A stretch of 64,000 bases of DNA from Perca fluviatilis (Eukaryota; Chordata; Actinopteri; Perciformes; Percidae): assembly GCF_010015445.1 (NCBI RefSeq), contig NC_053112.1, positions 4,647,386 to 4,711,385 of the forward strand, written 5' to 3'. Below are positions 1 through 10,400 of this stretch, piece after piece. The position numbers and the translations under genes are program-made. Below the pieces are notes generated by a model, which saw only the letters and a program-made list of their open reading frames with translations, did not search any database and was not told the DNA's origin. How positions within the stretch are numbered: the stretch's first letter is position 1; every line of letters begins with the position of its first letter.

Positions 1-876
1 AGAGCGTTTGTGAACAGCAGTTTTCAGTTCTTTCCACAGATTCTCGATTGGATTCAGGTCTGGACTTTGACTTGGCCATTCTAACACCTGGATATGTTTA
101 TTTGTGAACCATTCCATTGTAGATTTTGCTTTATGTTTTGGATCATTGTCTTGTTGGAAGACAAATCTCCGTCCCAGTCTCAGGTCTTTTGCAGACTCCA
201 TCAGGTTTTCTTCCAGAATGGTCCTGTATTTGGCTCCATCCATCTTCCCATCAATTTTAACCATCTTCCCTGTCCCTGCTGAAGAAAAGCAGGCCCAAAC
301 CATGATGCTGCCACCACCATGTTTGACAGTGGGGATGGTGCGTTCAGGGTGATGAGCTGTGTTGCTTTTACGCCAAACATAACGTTTTGCATTGTTGCCA
401 AAAAGTTCGATTTTGGTTTCATCTGACCACAGCACCTTCTTCCACATGTTTGGTGTGTCTCCCAGGTGGCTTTTGGCAAACTTTAAACAACACTTTTTAT
501 GGATATCTTTAAGAAATGGCGTTTCTTCTTGCCACTCTTCCATAAAGGCCAGATTTGTGCAGTATACGACTGATTGTTGTCCTATGGACAGAGTCTCCCA
601 CCTCAGCTGTAGATCTCTGCAGTTCATCCACAGTGATCATGGGCCTCTTGGCTGCATCTCTGATCAGTCTTCTCATTGTATGAGCTGAAAGTTTAGAGGG
701 ACGGCCGGGTCTTCGTAGATTTGCAGTGGTCTGATACTCCTTCCATTTCAATATTATCGCTTGCACAGTGCTCCTTGGGATGTTTAAAGCTTGGGAAATC
801 TTTTTGTATCAAATCCGGCTTTAAACTTCTCCACAACAGTATCTCGGACCTGCCTGGTGTGTTCCTTGTTCTTCAT
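1..876 (-). pseudogene. Tc1-like transposase, frameshifted
   Basis: The enzyme would cut and paste the element through a DDE catalytic domain in the nucleus. The start ATG is at 874-876 (MKNKEHTRQVRDTVVEKF). The paired HTH region follows (RPGRPSKLSAHTMRRLIRD, 509-766 frame). The catalytic core shows WSDETKIELFG (first Asp), QQDNDPKHKAKST (second Asp) and WPSQSPDLNPIENLWKELK (Glu). One frameshift lies near 800, before KISQALNIPRSTV. A second lies near 530, between GRVAR and ETPFLKDIHKK. The remainder is open in a single frame to base 1, where it runs off the window. The family identity is certain; the frameshifts make this copy non-functional unless they are sequencing errors. Confidence 0.92.
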
Positions 877-1267
877 GATGGCTCTCTGCGCTTTACACGG
901 ACCTCTGAGACTATCACAGAGCAGGTGCATTTATACGGAGACTTGATTACACACAGCTGGATTCTATTTATTATCATTAGTCATTTAGGTCAACATTGGA
1001 TCATTCAGAGATCCTCACTGAACTTCTGGAGAGAGTTTGCTGCACTGAAAGTAAAGGGCCTGAATAATTTTGACCCCCACTTTTTCAGTTTTTTATTTGT
1101 TAAAAAAGTTTGAAATAGCCAATGAATTTCGTTCCACTTCATAATTGGGACCCACTTGTTGTTGATTCTTCACAAAAAATTACAGTTTTATATCTTTATG
1201 TTTGAGGCCTGAAATGTGGCAAAAGGTCGAAACGTTCAAGGGGGCCGAATACTTTCGCAAGGCACTG
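1..1267 (-). mobile_element. Tc1/mariner DNA transposon, truncated by the window edge
   Basis: The right end is the terminal inverted repeat CAGTGCCTTGCGAAAGTATT (minus strand), followed outwards by TA at 1268-1269, the expected Tc1 target. The transposase reads leftwards off the window. The 350 bp between start codon and terminus is typical 5' UTR/TIR sequence of fish Tc1 elements. The left half lies outside the window. Confidence 0.93.
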
Positions 1268-1269
1268 TA

Positions 1270-1580
1270 CATGGTTAACATGAGTTGAATTTACACCGCA
1301 GCGCCGCCACGCCTTGATGCTCATAACAAGAATAGCATGTATAGTTATCTTTATTGAAGTGAATTAGGTTCAAATCGCCGACATGCATGAATATTTTTTC
1401 CAGTTTTACACATAATAATCCACGATGATCACATTACAAAAAACTGAAATTGCACGTCAAAATGACACATTGTCAATATTTTTAGAGACCCCCCAAAATT
1501 TCACAAATCACGTTTTCAGGGGAGCCCATGTCTTATTAAGGGGAGCCGAGCTCCCCCTAGCTCCCCCGTAGTTCGCACCC
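1270..1580. other. Non-coding; possible hAT-like terminus
   Basis: No reading frame is supported. The last 45 bp read outward on the minus strand as CAGGGTGCGAACTACGGGGG, followed by GGGAGCTCGGCTCCCC. This resembles the CAGGG.. ends of fish hAT elements. The other end of such an element was not found. Confidence 0.3.
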
Positions 1581-1587
1581 TGCAGCT

Positions 1588-1728
1588 AACGATGTGGGCT
1601 ATGTGAATAACTGGAGGGCGTTCTGGGGAAAGCCTGGTCTGATTGAGAGAGACGGCATTCATCCCACCTGGGACGGTGCCGTTCTCATATCAAAGAATAT
1701 GACCGAGTTTATCAGACATAAACCATGA
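1588..1728 (+). pseudogene. LINE ORF1 C-terminus, SGNH/GDSL esterase end
   Basis: 47 codons are open and end in TGA. The segment NNWRAFWGKPGLIERDGIHP contains the D-x-x-H catalytic dyad motif (DGIHP) of SGNH hydrolases. It then ends with a short helix (SKNMTEFIRHKP). In L2/CR1 elements the esterase belongs to ORF1 and acts with the retrotransposition RNP; its substrate is unknown. Here the N-terminal part with the GDS serine is absent. Confidence 0.7.
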
Positions 1729-1767
1729 CAACCCAAGTTTGATATTAGTAATCAGAGGTGCAGTGCA

Positions 1768-4700
1768 ATGCGTCCCTCTGTGCTTCCGTTGGAGCAGTCG
1801 CCCACTCATAGTCTAATAAGCACAGTGTCTGTTCCCCGACTCAGATTGGTTAAATCAAAGGTAAACAAAAGATGCGCTATACTTAACAACCTAATTGGAA
1901 TTAAAACGACTGCAACGATAGAACAAAATAGGAAAATTAGATGTGGACTATTAAATATTAGATCTCTGTCTTCTAAAGCAGTACTGGTAAATGATTTGAT
2001 ATCAGATAATAAAATTTATTTATTTTGTCTTACTGAAACCTGGCTGGGCCATGTTAGTCTGAATGAAGCCACTCCTCCCAGTCATATTAATACTCAAATT
2101 CCTAGAGGCTCAGGCCATAGAGGGGAGTTGCAGCCATCTTTGATTCAAGCCTGTTAATTAATCCTAAACCTAAACTAAATTATAACTCGTTTGAAAGTCT
2201 TGTTCTTAATCTTCAACATCCAAAATGGAAAACATTACAGCCAATTATATTCGTTGTTATTTACAGGGCTCCAGGTCCGTATTCTGAATTTTTATCTGAA
2301 TTCTCAGAGTTTAGTCCTTAAATCAGACAAAGTACTTATTGTAGGTGATTTTAATATCCATGTGTACGTTGACAATGACAGCCTTAGTACTGCTTTCAAC
2401 TCATTATTAGATTCAATCGGTTTCAGTCAGAATGTGCACAAGGCGACGCACTGTTTTAACCACACCCTCGACATTGTGCTGGTATATGGTATTGAAATTG
2501 AGGATTTAATAATATTTCCGCAGAATTCTGTATTATCAGATCATTCTTTAATTACTTTCGAATTCTTAGTACCTGACTATAATAAATTAGATAAAAGCTT
2601 CTACACTAGATGCCTATCTGACAGTGCTATAGCGAAATTTAAGGAAGATATTCCAATAGCATTCGACTCTATGTCATGCCTTAACATAACAGAGGACCTT
2701 TATGTTCACCTCAGTCCCTCTCAAATTGATGCATTTGTAGACGGTACTACGACTTGCCTACGGACGACCTTAGACTCTGTTTCTCCCCTAAAAAAGAAGA
2801 TGATGAAGCAAAGGAAACTAGCACCTTGGTATAACTCCCAAACTCGCAAATTAAAACAAATCTCGCGAAACCCCGAAAGTAAGTGGCGTTCCACCAAAGT
2901 GGAAGAATCCCGTTTGGATTGGCAAGAAAGTCTCAAAACCTATAGGAAGGCCCTAAGAAAGGCCAGATAGGACTATTACTCATCACTAATAGAAGAAAAT
3001 AAGAACAACTCAAGGTTTCTTATCAGCACTGTAGCCAGGCTGACAGACAGTCATAGCTCTACTGAGCCATCTATTCCTCTAGCACTGAGTAGTGATGACT
3101 TCATGAGCAATTTTAATGATAAAATTATAACAATTAGAGATAAAATTCATCACCTTTTGCCCTCAACTTCTAACGGTTCACCTTTAAATGCAGGACCGCT
3201 AGAAAGAACGACTAGTCCCAACATATACCGTACTTAGACTGCTTTTATCCTCTAGACCTCCAACAATTAATGTTAAAGATATTCTCAGCTAAGCCATCTA
3301 CCTGTCTCTTGGACCCCATCCCAACGAGACTACTCAAAGAAGTGTTACCCGTGGTTAACACTTCATTACTAGATATGATCAATATGTCGTTATTAACAGG
3401 TTATGTACCACAGTCATTTAAAGTAGCTGTGATAAAACCTCTTCTGAAAAAACCCACCCTCGATCCTGAGGTCTTAGCAAACTATAGACCTATATCTAAC
3501 CTTCCCTTTCTATCCAAGATCCTTGAGAAGGTGGTTGCTAATCAGTTATGTGATTTTTTACATAGCAATAGTTTATTTGATGACTTTCAATCAGGATTTA
3601 GAAAGAATCATAGCACAGAGACGGCACTGGTGAAAATGACTAACGACCTTCTAACTGCTGCAGACAAAGGACTTGTCTCCATTCTTGTTTTACTAGATCT
3701 TAGTGCTGCATTTGACACTATTGACCATACAATCCTGTTGCAGAGATTGGAACATTTAGTTGGCATTAAAGGAATTGCTCTAAGCTGGTGTAAGTCCTAT
3801 TTCTCTGATCGATCTCAATTTGTTAATGTTAATGATAAATCCTCCAATCCTTCCTCTTGGTAATATTATTAGGAAACACTCAATTAACTTTCACTGTTAT
3901 GCGGATGACACCCAATTATACTTGTCAATCAAACCAGACGAAACTAGTCAGCTAGCTAAACTTCAAACGTGCATTAAAGATATAACATCCTGGAGGACCT
4001 ATAATTTTCTGATGTTAAACCCTAACAAAACTGAAGTTATTGTGCTGGGCCCTAAACACCTCAGAACTTCATTATCTAGAGATATAGCTACTCTGGATGG
4101 TGTTGCCCTGGCCTCCAGCACTACTGTCAGAAATCTAGGGGTATTTTTTTTTCACTATGATGTACATGTGGTTCATCCTTGGGCAGACGTGTCTGTATGC
4201 TCATGGTTGTCCCAGTGTCATGAAAGTTTGTTCACTGTTTGAATAAAGCTGCACTTGATTTGTAATCATCGGACTGGTCATCATCTTTGAGGTCTCCCAA
4301 CATCATTTCTGAGTCATCACCCGATATCACTCTGGATGGTGTTGCCCTGGCCTCCAGCACTACTGTCAGAAATCTAGGGGTATTTTTGATCAGGATATAT
4401 CCTTTAACGCCCATCTAAAACAAACCTCAAGAACAGCCTTTTTTCATCTTCGTAACATTGCCAAAATTAGGAATGTCCTGTCTCAAAGCAATGCTGAAAA
4501 ATTAGTCCATGCATTTGTTACTTCCAGGCTGGACTATTGTAATTCCATACTGTCAGGTTGCTCAAATAAGTCCCTTAAGACTCTCCAGCTGATCCAGAAT
4601 GCTGCAGCGCGTGTTCTCACAAGAACTAAGAAAAGATATCATATTTCTCCTGTATTAGCTCCTCTGCATTGGCTTCCTGTAAAATACAGGATTGATTTTA

Positions 4701-4978
4701 AAATCCTTCTCCTGACCTACAAAGCTCTAAATGATCAAGCACCATCATATCTAGAAGAGCTCCTAATACCTTATTGTCCCACTAGAGCACTGCGCTCCCA
4801 GAATGCAGAGTTACTTGTGGTACCTAGAGTCTCTAAAAGTAGAATGGGAGCTAGAGCCTTCAGTTATCAGGCTCCTCTCCTATGGAACCAGCTCCCAATC
4901 TGGGTTTGGGGGGCAGAAACTGTCACCTCATTCAAGAATGAACTTAAAACTCTCCTATTTGATAAAGCTTATAGTTAG
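1768..4978 (+). pseudogene. L2 ORF2 remnant: AP endonuclease-reverse transcriptase
   Basis: The endonuclease starts with LLNIRSLSSKAVLVNDLIS and LTETWL (catalytic Glu), breaks frame near 2100, and resumes with VLIVGDFNIH and LSDHSLITFEF. A stop at about 2970 and a further break near 3235 precede the RT. RT blocks are PDP-like (LLDPIPTRLLKEV), NYRPISNLPFLSKILEKV and LLDLSAAFDTIDH (3270-3863). About 20 codons containing the expected VPQGSVLGP block are deleted near 3845. The YADDTQLY catalytic block follows in another frame (3820-4148). After the inserted segment at 4149-4328, the thumb/C-terminal region is readable to TAG at 4978 (LDYCNSILSG, LHWLPVKYRIDFKILLL). Confidence 0.85.
4090..4387. 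repeat. 59-bp direct duplication bracketing a 180-bp foreign insert
   Basis: The sequence from ACTCTGGATGGTGTTGCCCT to the T-run after GGGGTA occurs at 4090-4148 and again at 4329-4387, nearly identically. Between them lie 180 bp unrelated to LINE coding sequence, including TTTGAATAAAGCTGC (a poly(A) signal). The LINE reading frame resumes in the second copy. Confidence 0.85.
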
Positions 4979-5838
4979 GGAGTGAGGAGTTGCAGTGTCC
5001 ACCTATCTGGCCCACCTGCTTCTCTTCATAATTGTTAGATTAATAACATATAACAAAAGTAAAGGAAGGCAGGCCAGTAAAGCCCGATCCGGCAGGGGAG
5101 AGTTCAAAGCCCGAACAGGCTACCTCTCCTTATGACCTGTCTCTCTTAGTTATGCTGTTATAGTTCTAGACTGCCTGGGGACTTCCTTACTTCCTTTGAC
5201 ACACTGAGCTGCTCTCTCCTCTCCCTTTCTATTACAATTTGTGTGCATCCCATCCCAGAAATGCTTGTTACTAATCCTAGCTTCAGGGGAGTTTACTCCC
5301 CGGAGTCCTTATGCTTTTTTCCCCCAGCGTATTTCCTTGGAGAACGTTGGCACCAAGATCCTGGTTCCAGCTGTCGCCGTGGTCCTCCTGCACTCCCTGC
5401 TGAGCTCAGCGGTGCCCTGCAATGTCATGCTGCGTCCTGCTGAACCCTGCTGCTTCCTGTTACGTCCATCCATGCTCTGCTGGGCCACGCTATATCCTGT
5501 AACGCCCTGCAGCGCCCTGATATGACATGAACTACTACGACTACCATTTGAAGTCACTGTTCCATTATTAATTTGACTATTATCGCCACTGTTCATCACA
5601 TCCCCAACCGGCCCGTCAGACACCGCCTACCAAGAGCCTGGGTCTGTCCGAGGTTTCTTCCCAAGAGGGAGTTTTTCCTCACCACTGTCGCACTGCTTGC
5701 TTTTGAGGGAATTACTGTAATTGTTGGGGCTTTGTAAATTATAGAGTGTGGTCTAGACCTACTCTATCTGTAAAGTGTCTCGAGATAACTCTTGTTATGA
5801 TTTGATACTATAAATAAAATTGAATTGAATTGAATTGA
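4979..5838 (+). other. L2 copy 1 3' UTR and tail
   Basis: No frame is supported. Between 5390 and 5525 an imperfect CCCTGCTG-type repetition is present. The last 200 bp (GTCTGTCCGAGGTTTCTTCC onward) form the conserved 3' end also seen at 46620-46830. The tail is (TTGAA)n. Confidence 0.7.
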
Positions 5839-5839
5839 A

Positions 5840-6238
5840 AAGGAGCAGTTATTAAAGTCCAACCTTCAGGAGTCGCTTCCTCTTTTTATGCTCAACTCCC
5901 GCCCAGACTACCTTTAATGATAAAGCAGGAAGTGATTCTGCTTTGTGTTAACACCCATATTATTCAACTACTCCGTCAGTGTGAACTAACCTGCATCTCC
6001 TTTGGGTTTCTACTACAACATGTTCACATGCTTTAATGTTGTAAAAACATTATTTATTTATATCATACTGTCTGTCTGAATATATCTTTATTCACCCTCT
6101 GTGTGAAGCTCTGTTTTAGCACCTGTCTCTTCAAGCTCCCCTCCTGAAAAAAAGCCCAATCTGCTCTGATTGGCTTGCGAGAAAAATGTGACTTACCTTT
6201 GGAAAGGTGGTTCTCAAGTCGTAGGTGGAGATACTCAG
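5840..6238. repeat. NLR 5'-flank duplication block, copy P1
   Basis: This closely matches 60255-60640 plus 60765-60785 (for example AGTCCAACCTTCAGGAGTCG, then CAGGAAGTGATTCTGCTTTG, then CATACTGTCTGTCTGAATAT). It therefore belongs to a third paralogous NLR flank, whose gene body is not visible in the window. The match resumes at 7697-7793 and 8387 after three insertions. The 60.2-kb copy has about 120 extra bp at 60642-60762. Confidence 0.8.
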
Positions 6239-7069
6239 GGCTAGATTTATCAAGCCGTTTGCGCCTGTTTCCAGGCGCTAATTGGTCGCAAAGACGGACG
6301 TAACCGATGCGGGCTATTTACAAACAGGGCGCACTTGGGTAAAATCGCAGATTATCTGCCACATGAGCGAGAAGAGACAAGTTGCGCTTTCAATATGCGT
6401 TCGTGGGAGTGTTGTGGGGAAAGTGGGAGTTCCACCCGAAAAGGTGGGAGGATAAGCGCAAAGTGCCCCTAATTATATATTCCGTGGTATTTATAAAGAC
6501 TGTCAGTAAGAGCGCGCCTCTATTCTGCGGGGGAAATTCTCCGCCTCTTAAAAGCAGGTCTAAACCAGCTGCAGTCGAGTTTCCTCGTAGACCTTTATAT
6601 GCCGCTGGTGAAATGGCAACAGAGCAAGACGAAGACATAAGCGAGATTGAAAATATTTTTAACACAAGAATCACACTTTGTCAGTGAACACAACATCATT
6701 TAGCGTTACAGATCAAGCAGCCATGCAATATTAGAGTTACTGGAAGAATCTCCCACACTCAGCGTTCACATCCCATTCCAGCAGTTGTTAAACTCCTCGC
6801 TACATTACAAATATTGGCATCAGGATCATTTCAAACAGTCATAGCATCAGCAGTGGGAATATCGCAGTCTGCACTCAGCCATATCATAGCACAAGTACCG
6901 CTTTGTTACAGCGCCATCTACGGTCTAGTGGGCGGAGAAAGACGCTGATTGGCTGATGGGTGTCAGGGTTGATAAATACTACGCAAAATGTGGAAGCATA
7001 GCGTGCGCTATTAACGAACTCGCATAAACAGACGCAGCGCAAACTGCGCTAGTGTTTGTAAATCAGGCC
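6239..7069. mobile_element. PIF/Harbinger-like element, mostly deleted
   Basis: The left end GGCTAGATTTATCAAG and inverted right end GGCCTGATTTACAAAC are imperfect terminal inverted repeats. CTCAG occurs on both sides (6234-6238, 7070-7074). The 60.8-kb copy of the flank lacks this insertion but naturally has a CTCAGACTCAG repeat, so the target duplication is uncertain. Inside is a Harbinger transposase N-terminal fragment. Confidence 0.7.
6745..6897 (+). pseudogene. Harbinger (HARBI1-like) transposase N-terminal HTH fragment
   Basis: 51 codons are open: RISHTQRSHPIPAVVKLLAT followed by LQILASGSFQTVIASAVGIS and QSALSHIIAQV. The pattern 'LATLQ.LASGSFQ....VGISQS..S' is the helix-turn-helix start of PIF/Harbinger transposases. 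The DDE domain is absent, and the sequence jumps straight to the subterminal region of the element. Confidence 0.75.
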
Positions 7070-7101
7070 CTCAGACGGGGCGGGGAGGTATATACTAATG
7101 C

Positions 7102-7696
7102 TGCGTTCATGCCACCTCGAAATAACAGGCACCGCCCCCCCTGGTTACGTTGTTTTTCCGACTGGCAGCGTTCACATGGTCGGGATGCGTGTTCTTCTTC
7201 TTCTGTTATATTGGCGTTTGGCATAACAACTTTTTGCATGACTACCACCAACGGTTGGCCGTAGCCGAGAGCATCAGGTGGTGAAAACATGGAGGCCACA
7301 ATAACAAAAGATTTTCTGCTGTTTTCTTTTGCGAGCATCCAAACAGCACATCGACAGGTGTGTATTTGTGTTATCTGCAGGACAACCAACGGGAAAAGAC
7401 ACTGATAATGTGTTGTTTTTTATACATAGGCCTATTTATGAATAATTTGAAACATGTTATGTCTGTGTATGTTTATTGGCAGAGGCATTTGTCCACAATA
7501 AACAGTTTATTATTGAAATATGTTCAGTGAACCGAAGTCGCCTACATCAAACGTCAGTTGTCAACAACGCATCACCAACTGGGAAACTCGGTTATCAAAA
7601 TCCAGCCCCAGTTTCCCACCTCTGATTCCCACAGGACGTTACGTGAATGGTGATGTTTTTACTCGGAAAAACGTTTTTCCGAAGTCCATGAACGCA
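7102..7696 (+). mobile_element. MITE copy 1, TIR TGCGTTCATG
   Basis: Starts TGCGTTCATG and ends CATGAACGCA, a perfect 10-bp inverted repeat. Internal sequence such as TTTTTCCGACTGGCAGC and GTTCTTCTTCTTCTGTTAT reappears inverted in the neighbour at 7794-8386. No coding capacity and no clear target duplication were seen; the superfamily is unassigned (hAT- or Harbinger-like). Confidence 0.7.
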
Positions 7697-7793
7697 CGGT
7701 ATGGAACCAGCATGTGACATAGGAAGGGGAGCCAGCTCTGATTGGCTTGTCTATGTCACGTTTTCTGATCTAATCAGCCCAGAACATTTGCCA

Positions 7794-8386
7794 TGCGTTC
7801 ATGGGCATGGGAAAAAAATTTCCCAGAAAAAATGTCATAATTCACTTCACTTCCTGGGAGAATCAGTGGTGGGGAACTCAGCGTAGATTTTGCTAACAGA
7901 GTTTCCCAGCTGGTGATGCGTTGTTGACAACTGATGTTTGATGGAGGCGACTTTGTTTCACTGAAAATATTTCAATGATAATCAACTTTATTGTGGACAA
8001 ATGCTTCTGACAAGAAACATAGATAGATAGACATAACATGTTTCAGATTATTCATATATAGGCCTATGTATAAAAAAACACCTTCTCCGTGTCCTTTCCC
8101 GTTGGTTGTCCTGCAGCTAACACAAACACCTGTTGATGTGCTATTTGGATGCTTGCATAAGAAAACAGCAGCAACTCTTTGTTATTGTGGCCTCTATGTT
8201 TTAACACAACTGATGGTCTATAGGCTATGCCCAATAGTTGGTGGCAGTCATGTAACAACTTGTTATGTGAAACGGCAAAATAACAGAAGAAGAAGACCAC
8301 GCATCCCGACCATAGCACATGCTGGCAGTCGGAAAAACAACTTAATCACGGGGAGGTCCCTGATATTCCCAGGTGGAATAAACGCA
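7794..8386 (-). mobile_element. MITE copy 2, opposite orientation to copy 1
   Basis: Starts TGCGTTCATG at 7794 and ends AATAAACGCA. Read on the minus strand it aligns over its length with 7102-7696. The two copies sit 97 bp apart in the same NLR flank block. The matching 60.8-kb block has neither copy, so both inserted after that duplication or were lost there. Confidence 0.7.
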
Positions 8387-8740
8387 CCAAGTACAAGTCT
8401 AACATGTGACCAGGGCTGTCATTACGGCCCTGTGCAGGGGGCACATCCACAGTCAGCCCCCAGCCAGCTAGCAGCCAGCCCGGTCAGCACTTCACTCTGG
8501 TGCTAAGGACGCTAACGGCAGTTTACTGAACCGTCAAGAAACAGACCGAGGCACCCAAGTCAGAAGAGCGGCCATTCGTAACGTTACACCTCCGTTAGTG
8601 TTACCGGTGTTCGTTCCGGCTTTTAGCCGTCTTTACAGTTAACTAAATGTACCTGACACAAGGGGGATAATCCACCAAAAGGACTAATACTAATAGTAAT
8701 TTAAAGATGATCTGAGTGTTGCGATTTCGGTTTCATATTG
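8387..8740. other. Non-coding flank
   Basis: The first 30 bp (AAGTACAAGTCTAACATGTG) continue the NLR flank homologous to 60873-60895. The rest is GC-richer unique sequence with no supported gene. Confidence 0.5.
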
Positions 8741-9409
8741 CATATCGTTTATGGGTACGAAAAATAATCAATTCTTAGATGCATCGCAATTCTCTCTAGA
8801 ACAATTCAATGCTTGATTCTGATAAGTTAATAATCAATAAAAAAAATGTGTTGATTTTGATTTAAAAGTTACTGTCTCCAGACATGTACAAATCAGAAAA
8901 CAGAGTGACTGAAAGAGCTGGGATAATGGACAACAACCTAGAGTTAAGGCAAGAAAAAAAAAAAACACAAAAATGGCCAAAAGGAAAAAATAAATAAGTT
9001 TTGTATATACACATGATCTAATAAGACATGCATAAAATAATTAGGCAAAACACATAAAGGCTGTTGATCTACTTTATCACATTACATCTGACCACGTCAT
9101 GTTTCATGTTCTAAGAAGCCAATGATCCACCTTTAAACATGACTGAGCCTCTGACATGGAAGATTACTGGGAGAGAAGGGGACTATCACAAGCATGTTGA
9201 AGGCTTGAGCTTAAAAAAAAAACTCAGTAGACAAAACATTTCATTACAACTTGTGTGTGACAAATACTGTTTATGTCAAAATCAAACAAACTCAGATTTA
9301 TATGTATATTTTTTCATGCATGGAAATGTACATAAAAATATTGTTGCATCGAGATGCATTGAGAATCGGTTTAGAATCGAATCTTGAGGTGCCAAGAGAC
9401 TCCCACCCC
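8741..9409 (-). mobile_element. hAT-like interspersed repeat, copy 1
   Basis: The right end reads GGGGTGGGAGTCTCTTGGCA on the minus strand, followed by CCTCAAGATTCGATTC. This is a widespread type of fish hAT terminus. About 380 bp of the interior (for example ACACATGATCTAATAAGACA) match 47716-48093. No transposase remains. Confidence 0.6.
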
Positions 9410-9724
9410 TAATATCGTTATAGCCCTAAACAACACCACAGAATAAAAAATTAAAAAAACATTTTAAGCGCTGCGGGAACATTTCAATGAGCATTAGAGG
9501 CGTTACATAGACGTAGGAAAATTAAGACCTGTTTAAAATGATTTAAGACCTAGAACACAATACTTACCGGTGTATATATATGAATTTAAGACTTTTTAAG
9601 GCATAAAATTCTGATTTTGAAACTTTTTTAAGACTGGAAACCCTGGTAATATCTAACAACAGAGTGAAAACATTTATTTTCCCATTGTGAGATCAATAAA
9701 GTAGCAGTTCATCTTAATAAGGAA
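9410..9724. other. Non-coding, nothing recognised
   Basis: AT-rich sequence between the hAT-like repeat and the NLR flank repeat. No frame, RNA or repeat boundary is supported. Confidence 0.4.
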
Positions 9725-9930
9725 AGTGAGCCATGATCTTACCAGCTGTGATGTTTCTGGATCTTCAGCTGAAGCAGTTTCTCATTCTGCATTTCTTCAC
9801 CCAGATGCTCTCACTGTGAAACATAAACATCACATAGACAACATTAATAGGAGCTGAAATAAACATGATTTTATATCATAAAGACTCTTTTCATCCAGTT
9901 CTCCTGTGAGCCCAGTCATTATTAACCCTA
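9725..9930. repeat. NLR 5'-flank repeat unit, copy 1 of 5
   Basis: Contains the diagnostic strings TGTGATGTTTCTGGATCTTC, TTTTATATCATAAAG and CAGTTCTCCTGTGAGCCCAG. The same unit occurs near 43185, 45420, 60035 and 63685. It may be NLR promoter/5' UTR sequence carried along by duplication. No open frame runs through it. Confidence 0.7.
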
Positions 9931-9936
9931 CTGTTG

Positions 9937-10020
9937 TCTCCCTCTCTCCCTCCCTCTCTCTCCCTCTCCCTCCCTCTCTCTCTCTCTGTCTCTCTCTCTC
10001 TGTGTTTCTTTCCCTCTCTA
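9937..10020. repeat. CT-rich low-complexity tract
   Basis: An uninterrupted pyrimidine stretch of CTCTCCCTC and CTCTCTCTGT units. Frames read through it on either strand are artefacts of the repeat. Confidence 0.95.
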
Positions 10021-10029
10021 TATTCTGTT

Positions 10030-10400
10030 AATAAAAGACAAAAAATAATCTTAAAGTATTTCTTTTCTCTCAGATGTTTAGTACATATTTGTGTCTCACT
10101 GCTGAGGCTCCAGAAAGTCTGTGTGAGTTTGAGTCCCACCATGGCCGCCGTATGACAGCTGTGGTGATTAAAATGGAGACCTATCTGTTTCATCACCAGG
10201 CGTTTGAGAACACTGAGAGTGTGTAGGTGGCGTCTAACATGTGACCCAGGTGTGCTGGTTCCCCCTGATCAGACCAGTTTGGTTGTGTTAGCTGTGTCTC
10301 TGTTAATAATCATAGTCTCAACTATTATTTCCTGTCAGCTTCAGACTGAGCTCAACAGTGAGGAAAGTATTCATTCTCACTACCATGTTTCTCCAAGGCT
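10030..10400. repeat. Further NLR flank duplications
   Basis: 10040-10170 matches 42985-43150 (AATAAAAGAC...GCTCCAGAAAGTC...ATGGCCGC). 10225-10380 matches 60890-61080 (TCTAACATGTGA...TGATCAGAC...TCAGCTTCAGACTGAGCT). The order of blocks differs from the right-hand locus, so the flank has been rearranged as well as duplicated. Confidence 0.65.

Larger units (their letters stand above)
1581..5838 (+). mobile_element. L2-clade non-LTR retrotransposon (copy 1), 5'-truncated and degenerate
   Basis: The order is ORF1 C-terminus (esterase), ORF2 (endonuclease-RT), a long 3' UTR, and a short tail of TTGAA repeats at 5817-5838. This order, with an SGNH esterase in ORF1 and a microsatellite-like 3' tail, fits the L2 clade of fish. 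The 5' part of ORF1 is missing. ORF2 has several frame breaks and an internal deletion, so the copy is dead. The last 210 bp recur at 46620-46830. Confidence 0.85.

Noticed and set aside
201..479. 92-codon minus-strand frame in the Tc1 element
   Set aside because: It is one frame off the true transposase, whose DDE motifs read in the neighbouring frame.
9891..10196. Frame with an Arg/Glu-rich repeat
   Set aside because: Produced by translating the CT-rich tract; no family resemblance.
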